This document shows, in pieces, positions 1-5,048 of a stretch of DNA of 9,050 bases. The notes below the pieces were generated by a model. The model had not been told where the DNA came from, did no database searches, and saw nothing but the letters and a program-made list of their open reading frames with translations. A program made the position numbers and the translations under genes. The stretch is from contig CALAQQ010000223.1 in the NCBI GenBank assembly GCA_937888485.1, positions 1 to 9,050 on the forward strand. The letters run 5' to 3'. The stretch comes from an uncultured Clostridia bacterium. GTDB taxonomy: Bacteria > Bacillota > Clostridia > Oscillospirales > Acutalibacteraceae. Within the stretch, counting starts at the first letter, position 1. The number at the start of each line of letters is the position of its first letter.

Positions 1-13
1 AAATGTTAAACAT
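1..13 (-). CDS. Start of downstream gene, probably D-3-phosphoglycerate dehydrogenase (serA), cut by window edge
   Basis: Only the ATG and about three more codons (Met-Phe-Asn-Ile) are inside the window, so the product cannot be identified from its own sequence. The start is well supported: a strong AAAGGAG ribosome binding site (21-27) lies 7 bases before the ATG and overlaps the serC stop codon, leaving a gap of only 12 bases, so the two genes are almost certainly cotranscribed and perhaps translationally coupled. In many Clostridia the gene directly after serC is serA, whose product makes the substrate that SerC aminates. The serA identity is inference from that gene order only. Confidence 0.5.
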
Positions 14-25
14 GAGAATTCTCCT

Positions 26-1105
26 TTAGTTCTTCTTTTCGAATTCAGCCATGAAATCAACAAGCTTTTCAACGCCTTCGATGGGCATTGCGTTATAGAT
101 TGAAGCTCTCATGCCGCCGACTGAACGGTGACCCTTGAGGTTAACAAAGCCTGCTTCTGTTGCTTCCTTGACGAATTTGGCATTGAGTTCATCGCTCTCG
201 GTTACGAAGGTTACGTTCATCATTGAACGGTCGCTCTTCTTAACGGGGTTGTTGAACATCTTGCTGTTATCAATGAAATCATAGAGAATTGAGCATTTCT
301 TTTCGTTATGAAGCTTCATTGCTTCAAGACCGCCGAGGTTCTTGATCCATTCAAGAACGAGCTTGCACATATAGATTGAGTAGCAGGGCGGAGTGTTGTA
401 CATTGAATCGTTATCAGCGAGGGTTTTGTAGTCGAGCATTGTGGGAGTGTAATCTCTTGCATTGCCGAGAAGGTCCTCACGAACGATAACAACGGTAAGA
501 CCTGCGGGAGCAACGTTCTTCTGTGCGCCGCCGTACATTACGCCGTATTTTGAAACATCCATGGGCTCCGAAAGGAAGCATGATGAAACGTCTGCAATGA
601 GGGGAACGTTACCTGTATCGGGAAGCTCTGCGAAGCGAGTGCCGTAGATAGTGTTGTTCTGGCAGATGTAGAAATAGTCTGCATCGGGAGTAAAGGTTGA
701 CTTATCGAGTTCGGGAATGCATGAGAAATTCTGTTCCTTCGATGATGCAACAACCTTAATGTCGCCGTATTTGCAGGCTTCTTTGTATGCCTTTGTGGAG
801 AACTGACCCGAAAGAACGTAGTCAGCCTTACCGCTTCCGTTAAGGAAGTTGAGGGGGATAGCCGCAAACTGTGTTGAAGCACCGCCCTGACAGAAGATAA
901 CCTTGTAGTTATCGGGGATATTCATAACCTCTTTGAAAAGGTCGCGGGCACCGAAAATGATTTCCTCATACACCTTTGAACGGTGGCTCATTTCGAGAAC
1001 AGACTGACCGCTGCCCTTATAGTCGAGCATTTCCGCTGCGGCTCTGTTGAGTACGCTTTCGGGAAGCATTGAGGGACCCGCTGAAAAATTATAGACTCTT
1101 GCCAT
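26..1105 (-). CDS. serC: Phosphoserine aminotransferase
   Basis: This cytoplasmic PLP enzyme converts 3-phosphohydroxypyruvate and glutamate to 3-phosphoserine and 2-oxoglutarate, the second step of serine synthesis; the family can also serve pyridoxal phosphate synthesis in some bacteria. The 359-residue length is normal for the family. The N-terminus shows the SerC signature NFSAGPS (6-12) and the substrate-side EMSHRS (38-43). QGGAST (73-78) is the PLP phosphate-binding loop, ADVSS (171-175) carries the Asp that holds the pyridine nitrogen, and GGAQKN (192-197) contains Lys196, the Schiff-base lysine. GHRSVGGMRASIYNAM (325-340) is the conserved C-terminal substrate-binding stretch. The ATG follows AAGGA (1116-1120) with 10 bases between. 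It lies 52 bp after aspS with no visible terminator, so read-through from aspS is likely. A second gene follows after 12 bp. Complete, no missing key residue. Confidence 0.96.
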   Translation of the reverse strand: MARVYNFSAGPSMLPESVLNRAAAEMLDYKGSGQSVLEMSHRSKVYEEIIFGARDLFKEVMNIPDNYKVIFCQGGASTQFAAIPLNFLNGSGKADYVLSGQFSTKAYKEACKYGDIKVVASSKEQNFSCIPELDKSTFTPDADYFYICQNNTIYGTRFAELPDTGNVPLIADVSSCFLSEPMDVSKYGVMYGGAQKNVAPAGLTVVIVREDLLGNARDYTPTMLDYKTLADNDSMYNTPPCYSIYMCKLVLEWIKNLGGLEAMKLHNEKKCSILYDFIDNSKMFNNPVKKSDRSMMNVTFVTESDELNAKFVKEATEAGFVNLKGHRSVGGMRASIYNAMPIEGVEKLVDFMAEFEKKN

Positions 1106-1157
1106 GATATATTCATCCTTCCGTGTGGAAAATTATTTACTTTATTATTATATGCAA

Positions 1158-2945
1158 TTACTCTTCGTTTGCGCTGATTGCGATTCCGAGGTCGTCAAGC
1201 TGAACGCCGTCAACTGTTGCGGGGCATTCCGTCATGGGTTCGCTTGCGTTCTGAACCTTGGGATATGCGATAACATCTCTGAGCGATTCACAGCCGAGCA
1301 TCTGCATAACAAGTCTGTCAAGACCGATACCCATACCGCCGTGAGGAGGTGCGCCGTATTTGAATGCGTCGAGAAGATAGCCGAATTTATTGTGTGCTTC
1401 TTCATCGGAAAGACCGAGAAGCGAAAAGATTCTTGCCTGGAGGTCGGGATTGGTGATTCTGATTGAACCAGAGCAGAGTTCAACGCCGTTGAGAACGAGG
1501 TCATATGCCTTTGCTCTTACCGCACCCTTGTCTGTTTCGAGATAGTCGAGGCATTCATCCATGGGTGATGTGAACGGATGGTGCATTGCAACAAACTGCT
1601 GACTGTCTTCATCCCAGTCGAAGAAGGGGAATTCAGTAATCCAAAGAAGATTATATTGATTTTCGGGAATAATGTCAAGCTTCTTTGCAACGGTCTGACG
1701 GAGTGCGCCGAGAACGGAAAGAACAGTGGAATTCTTGCCGTCGCCAATGATAAGGATAACGTCGCCTGCCTTTGCATCTGCTTTTTCGCAGATAGCGTTC
1801 ATTTCGTCTTCTGTCATGAACTTTGCAAATGAGGATGCAACAGTGCCGTCCTCTGCGATTCTTGCCCATGCAAGACCTTTTGCACCGATGCCTCTTACCA
1901 TTTCGGTGAGCTTATCTATTTCTTTTCTTGTGAGGATATTGAAAGCGTTCTTTGCAGTGATACCTCTTACGCTGCCGCCTGCTTCAAGTGCGCCTGTGAA
2001 AACTCCGAAGCCGCAGCCCTTGACGGTTTCGCTAAGGTCATAGATTTCCATGCCGTAGCGTGTGTCGGGCTTATCGCTTCCGTATCTTTCCATAGCTTCC
2101 TTGAAAGTAAGACGGGGAAGGGGGAGCTTGATTTCTGCGCCGATAGCTTCACGGAAAACTCTTTCGATATAGCCTTCACCGATTGCAAGAACGTCTTCCA
2201 TATCAACGAAGGACATTTCAAGGTCAATCTGAGTGAATTCGGGCTGACGGTCTGCACGGAGGTCCTCGTCACGGAAGCAGCGGGCAATCTGCATGTATCT
2301 GTCAAAGCCTGCAACCATCGAAAGCTGCTTATAAAGCTGAGGTGACTGGGGAAGAGCGTAGAATTTGCCCTTGTGGATACGGCTGGGAACAAGATAGTCT
2401 CTTGCGCCTTCGGGAGTTGACTTGATAAGAATGGGTGTTTCGATTTCGATGAAGCCGTTTTCGTCGAAATAGTCACGGGTAATCTTCGTTATCTTGTGAC
2501 GGAGAAGAATATTCTTCTGGAGGTCGGGTCTGCGAAGGTCAAGATAACGGTATTTGAGTCTTGTAAGCTCTGCCGTCTGGCAGTCTTCAATAATTTCAAA
2601 CGGGGGAGTTTCGCTCTTTGCGAGCACACGGAGGTCTGTAACCTCGATTTCAATCTCGCCCGTAGGAATTTCGGTGTTCTTTGCGGAACGTTCTCTTACA
2701 ACGCCCTGTGCCATGAGGACATATTCGCTTCTTGCCGAAGCGGCTTTTTCAAAAACGTCCTTTGCTGTTGATTCGTCAAAGGCAAGCTGAACGATGCCTT
2801 CTCTGTCTCTCAAATCGATGAAAATAAGTGCGCCGAGGTCTCTCTGACGCTGTACCCAGCCTGCAACGGTAACGGTTTTTCCTGCATCGGAAAGACGGAG
2901 ATCGCCGCAATAATGGGTTCTTTTAAGACCGGTCATAAAATCCAT
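1158..2945 (-). CDS. aspS: Aspartyl-tRNA synthetase, bacterial type
   Basis: This cytoplasmic class II synthetase charges tRNA(Asp) with aspartate using ATP. The 595 residues match the bacterial type, which has an extra GAD domain. An OB-fold anticodon-binding domain comes first (about 5-110, with GWVQRQRDLG at 29-38). The catalytic core includes TPEGARDYLVPSR (177-189), PQSPQLYKQ (199-207), motif 2 FRDEDLRADRQPEF (224-237) and motif 3 GMGIGLDRL (537-545). The GAD insert spans about 290-420. Leu37 in RDLG matches the E. coli enzyme, where Leu at this place goes with discriminating AspRS; a His there is typical of non-discriminating enzymes that also charge tRNA(Asn). That specificity reading is inference. 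The first ATG is preceded by AAAGAGGT with 9 bases between GG and ATG, so it is preferred over Met4. hisS lies upstream across a 130-bp repeat-bearing gap, serC downstream. Confidence 0.97.
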   Translation of the reverse strand: MDFMTGLKRTHYCGDLRLSDAGKTVTVAGWVQRQRDLGALIFIDLRDREGIVQLAFDESTAKDVFEKAASARSEYVLMAQGVVRERSAKNTEIPTGEIEIEVTDLRVLAKSETPPFEIIEDCQTAELTRLKYRYLDLRRPDLQKNILLRHKITKITRDYFDENGFIEIETPILIKSTPEGARDYLVPSRIHKGKFYALPQSPQLYKQLSMVAGFDRYMQIARCFRDEDLRADRQPEFTQIDLEMSFVDMEDVLAIGEGYIERVFREAIGAEIKLPLPRLTFKEAMERYGSDKPDTRYGMEIYDLSETVKGCGFGVFTGALEAGGSVRGITAKNAFNILTRKEIDKLTEMVRGIGAKGLAWARIAEDGTVASSFAKFMTEDEMNAICEKADAKAGDVILIIGDGKNSTVLSVLGALRQTVAKKLDIIPENQYNLLWITEFPFFDWDEDSQQFVAMHHPFTSPMDECLDYLETDKGAVRAKAYDLVLNGVELCSGSIRITNPDLQARIFSLLGLSDEEAHNKFGYLLDAFKYGAPPHGGMGIGLDRLVMQMLGCESLRDVIAYPKVQNASEPMTECPATVDGVQLDDLGIAISANEE

Positions 2946-2961
2946 AATGTTTTACCTCTTT

Positions 2962-3075
2962 ATGAATGAAAAGTGAATAATGAAAAGTGAAAAGTAAAGG
3001 GTCTGCGACGCTTTTTATAATGGGTACGGGTGAAACCCGTCATCAACTTTTCACTATTCATTTTTAATTGTTCAT
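2962..3075. repeat. MITE-like imperfect inverted-repeat element in the aspS-hisS gap
   Basis: Nearly the whole gap is one imperfect palindrome. The inner arms AATGAAAAGTGAAAAGT (2979-2995) and ACTTTTCACTATTCATT (3046-3062) are complementary at 16 of 17 positions. The outer arms continue with looser A/T-rich complementarity to about 2962 and 3075, the right end abutting the hisS stop codon. The left arm also has a direct repeat: TGAAAAGTGAA occurs at 2967-2977 and 2981-2991. A perfect small hairpin (3026-3040) sits in the middle. No ORF or transposase is present. The layout resembles the short non-coding palindromic repeats found between genes in gut Clostridia, but no second copy is in this window and no target-site duplication is evident, so calling it mobile is inference. 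Confidence 0.5.
3014..3043 (-). promoter_or_regulatory. Possible aspS promoter overlapping a palindrome
   Basis: On the minus strand, ATGACG (3038-3043; 4 of 6 matches to TTGACA) and TATAAA (3014-3019; 5 of 6 matches to TATAAT) are separated by 18 bases and would give a leader of roughly 60 bases before the aspS ATG. The perfect palindrome ACGGGT-GAA-ACCCGT (3026-3040) covers most of the spacer and the edge of the -35, so it could be an operator or simply part of the repeat element. There is no U-tract after the hairpin, so it is not an intrinsic terminator for hisS. Weak call. Confidence 0.3.
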
Positions 3076-4416
3076 TTAGAAATTAAGCAATCCCGAAAGG
3101 TCAACGCCTTCAAGGTTGAGGCTTTCGCCGAGAGCCGCCGTTGCTTCACGGACAAGGAATTCCATGAAGTTTTCGCCAAGGTCTGCAAGCTCTGTTTCCG
3201 TGGCTTCGCCCGTGTTCATATTTTTGACTTTTGCCTTGCCTTCGGCAATTTCGTTATCGCCGAGGACCATAGTATATTTTGCGCCGATTTTGTCGGCGAA
3301 TTTCATCTGTGCCTTGAGCGATCTGCCCACAACGTCGGTCTGAGCCGAAACGCCGTTTGCACGAAGCTCGGAAACGATTCTCATCGCTTCAAGAGATGCG
3401 GCATCGCCCATGGGCGCAATGTAAAGGTCGCATCCCGAAGGCTCGGGGATTTCGATATTCTGCGCCTTGAGAAGGAGAAGAAGTCTTTCAATACCCATTC
3501 CGAAGCCGAGAGCGGGAGTGTGGGGTCCGCCGAGCTCTTCGACAAGACCGTCGTATCTGCCGCCGCCGCAAACTGTACCCTGAGCGCCGATTTCGGTTGA
3601 AACAAATTCGAAAACGGTTCTTGAATAATAGTCAAGACCTCTTACGATTCTGGGATTTACGGTGTATTCGATATTCATAACGTCAAGATATTTCTTAACG
3701 CTTTCAAAATGAGCCTTGCATTCATCGCAGACGTAGTCGAGAATAACGGGAGCATCCTTTGTTATATCGGAGCAAACGGGGCTCTTGCAGTCGAGAATTC
3801 TCATGGGATTCTTTTCGAGTCTTTCAAGGCAGGTTCCGCAAAGATTTTCTTTCTTTGCCTCAAAATATTCCTTGAGAGCCTTGTGATAGTTCTTTCTGCA
3901 TTCGGGGCAGCCGATTGAATTGATTTCAAGCTTAAGATTCTGAACGCCGAGGAATGCGAAAATCTCGTTGGCAACGGAGATAACTTCCGCATCTGCGGCA
4001 GGTGCGCCTGCACCGAAAACCTCAACGCCGAACTGATGGAATTCACGCAGTCTGCCTGCCTGAGGCTTTTCATAGCGGTAGCATGAGGTGAGGTAGCACA
4101 TCTTTGAGGGGAGAGCCTCGTTGAAAAGACCGTGTTCAAGGAATGCTCTGACTGCACCCGCAGTTCCCTCGGGGCGGAGAGTTATTGAACGCTCGCCCTT
4201 ATCGTTGAAGGTATACATTTCTTTCTGAACAACGTCGGTCGTTTCGCCGACACCTCTCTGGAAAAGCTCGGTATGTTCAAAAACGGGAGTTCTGACTTCC
4301 CTGAAGCCGAATTTTGAAGCAATATCAAGCATTGTTGATTCAACAAACTGATTTTTATAGCTGTCGGCAGGGAGCAAATCCTGAGTGCCTTTGACAGCCT
4401 TTGTAACTAAAGCCAT
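3076..4416 (-). CDS. hisS: Histidyl-tRNA synthetase
   Basis: This cytoplasmic class II synthetase, usually a homodimer, charges tRNA(His). The start AVKGTQDLLP (7-16) is typical. Motif 2 runs through CYRYEKPQAGRLREFHQFGVE (112-132). The two HisRS-specific signatures are IVRGLDYYSRTVFE (257-270) and GGGRYDGL (284-291), and motif 3 is ALGFGMGIERLLLL (302-315). The HGTP-type anticodon-binding domain follows (about 328-425). An insertion between the core halves has four cysteine pairs: C170/C173, C193/C196, C210/C215 and C230/C233. This is common in clostridial HisRS and could bind metal. At 446 residues it is slightly longer than the roughly 424 of E. coli, the extra being a C-terminal tail. The ATG follows AAGGA (4426-4430) with 9 bases between. 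No good promoter lies directly upstream; a terminator hairpin 37 bases before the start suggests it is fed from mgsA with attenuation. Confidence 0.97.
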   Translation of the reverse strand: MALVTKAVKGTQDLLPADSYKNQFVESTMLDIASKFGFREVRTPVFEHTELFQRGVGETTDVVQKEMYTFNDKGERSITLRPEGTAGAVRAFLEHGLFNEALPSKMCYLTSCYRYEKPQAGRLREFHQFGVEVFGAGAPAADAEVISVANEIFAFLGVQNLKLEINSIGCPECRKNYHKALKEYFEAKKENLCGTCLERLEKNPMRILDCKSPVCSDITKDAPVILDYVCDECKAHFESVKKYLDVMNIEYTVNPRIVRGLDYYSRTVFEFVSTEIGAQGTVCGGGRYDGLVEELGGPHTPALGFGMGIERLLLLLKAQNIEIPEPSGCDLYIAPMGDAASLEAMRIVSELRANGVSAQTDVVGRSLKAQMKFADKIGAKYTMVLGDNEIAEGKAKVKNMNTGEATETELADLGENFMEFLVREATAALGESLNLEGVDLSGLLNF

Positions 4417-4453
4417 AAATATTCTTCCTTTTTAGACTTATAAAATATTTGTG

Positions 4454-4484
4454 AAAAAGGAGCCGCCGTGTTAAGCGACTCCTT
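4454..4484 (-). terminator. Intrinsic terminator between mgsA and hisS, possibly an attenuator
   Basis: Read on the minus strand, AAGGAGTCGC (4475-4484) pairs with GCGGCTCCTT (4457-4466) across an 8-base loop. This gives a 10-bp stem with a single G-U pair, followed by a run of five Us (4454-4458, sharing its first two bases with the stem). This is a textbook rho-independent terminator. It lies after mgsA and ends about 37 bases before the hisS ATG, so it either ends the mgsA transcript or controls read-through into hisS. Confidence 0.8.
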
Positions 4485-4512
4485 GGAAATCACAGGTGTT
4501 GCCTGAAGGAGT
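4478..4512 (-). promoter_or_regulatory. Candidate antiterminator pairing in the hisS leader
   Basis: ACTCCTT (minus strand, 4506-4512) is perfectly complementary to AAGGAGT (4478-4484), which is the 5' arm of the terminator. Inside this alternative helix is a small hairpin, CAGG (4502-4505) with CCTG (4493-4496). The two folds cannot coexist, which is the usual design of a transcription attenuator. The leader is too short for a T-box and lacks the T-box consensus, so what would trigger the switch is unknown. The pairing is seen; regulation is inferred. Confidence 0.35.
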
Positions 4513-4524
4513 GCCTCCCGAAGA

Positions 4525-4932
4525 TTAATACTTCTTGGGATTGACGATTTCGCGCCAATCCAGGTCTCCTCTGGCAAGTGAATGAATCAGAGCTTCCGCC
4601 GTTGCGATATTTGTTGCAACGGGGACATTGTGTACATCGCACAGCCTGAGAAGCGTTGCTTCGTTAGGCTCGTGAGGCTTTGCGGTCAAAGGATCACGGA
4701 AAAGAAGAAGAACGTCGATTTCGTTGCAGGCGATTCTCGAAGCAATCTGCTCATCGCCGCCCTGGATACCGCTTAAGAAACGGGTGATATCAAGACCTGT
4801 TGCTTCGGCAACGATTTTACCGGTTGTTCCCGTTGCGAATAGATTGTGACGGCTGAGGATTCCGCAATAAGCGATGCAGAACTCTGCCATAAGTTCTTTT
4901 TTTGCGTCGTGTGCAATCAAAGCGATATTCAA
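4525..4932 (-). CDS. mgsA: Methylglyoxal synthase, TTG start
   Basis: This small cytoplasmic lyase converts dihydroxyacetone phosphate to methylglyoxal and phosphate, bypassing lower glycolysis when sugar phosphates build up. Length (135 residues) and layout match Firmicute MgsA. IALIAHD (3-9) has the conserved His8-Asp9, and ATGTTG (33-38) is a phosphate-binding loop. SGIQGGDEQ (54-62) carries Asp60, equivalent to catalytic Asp71 of E. coli, although the family usually has GGDQQ. RDPLTAKPHEP (79-89) has His87, equivalent to His98. The next conserved acid, Asp101 in E. coli, is Asn90 here. The start is TTG, with AAGGGG (4941-4946) 8 bases upstream; no in-frame ATG is near, and the N-terminus aligns with family members exactly from this codon. 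An extended -10 promoter precedes the gene, and a terminator or attenuator follows it before hisS. Confidence 0.95.
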   Translation of the reverse strand: MNIALIAHDAKKELMAEFCIAYCGILSRHNLFATGTTGKIVAEATGLDITRFLSGIQGGDEQIASRIACNEIDVLLLFRDPLTAKPHEPNEATLLRLCDVHNVPVATNIATAEALIHSLARGDLDWREIVNPKKY

Positions 4933-4983
4933 AAAATCATCCCCTTTTTTTCAAATGCGACTTTTTTTCTGCTTACTCTTCAA

Positions 4984-5012
4984 ATAATATCAAATAATAT
5001 TTAATATAGCAA
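4984..5012 (-). promoter_or_regulatory. Sigma-A type promoter for mgsA with extended -10
   Basis: On the minus strand, TTGCTA (5007-5012; 4 of 6 consensus matches) and TATTAT (4984-4989; 5 of 6) are separated by the ideal 17 bases, and a TG dinucleotide sits one base before the -10 (extended -10 form). Transcription would begin near 4977, giving a leader of about 45 bases. The -10 region is part of a perfect tandem duplication of a 10-base unit, CAAATAATAT on the plus strand (4981-5000). No intrinsic terminator for gyrA is visible before it, so some read-through from gyrA is possible. Confidence 0.6.
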
Positions 5013-5048
5013 GTATTTATTCAAAAATTTTTGTAAAATATTGTATAA

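Noticed and set aside
1147..1152. TATAAT on the minus strand upstream of serC as a promoter
   Set aside because: It is a perfect -10 hexamer, but there is no -35 match at 16-18 bases and TG is not correctly placed for an extended -10. It lies in A/T-rich sequence, so I did not list it.
4417..4524. T-box riboswitch upstream of hisS
   Set aside because: The gap is only 108 bases, with no stem I or specifier loop and no TGGNACCGCG-type T-box sequence. Only the terminator half resembles one.
5022..5033. CAAAAATTTTTG palindrome after gyrA as a terminator
   Set aside because: The stem is almost all A-T with no loop or U-tract outside it, so it is unlikely to terminate transcription.
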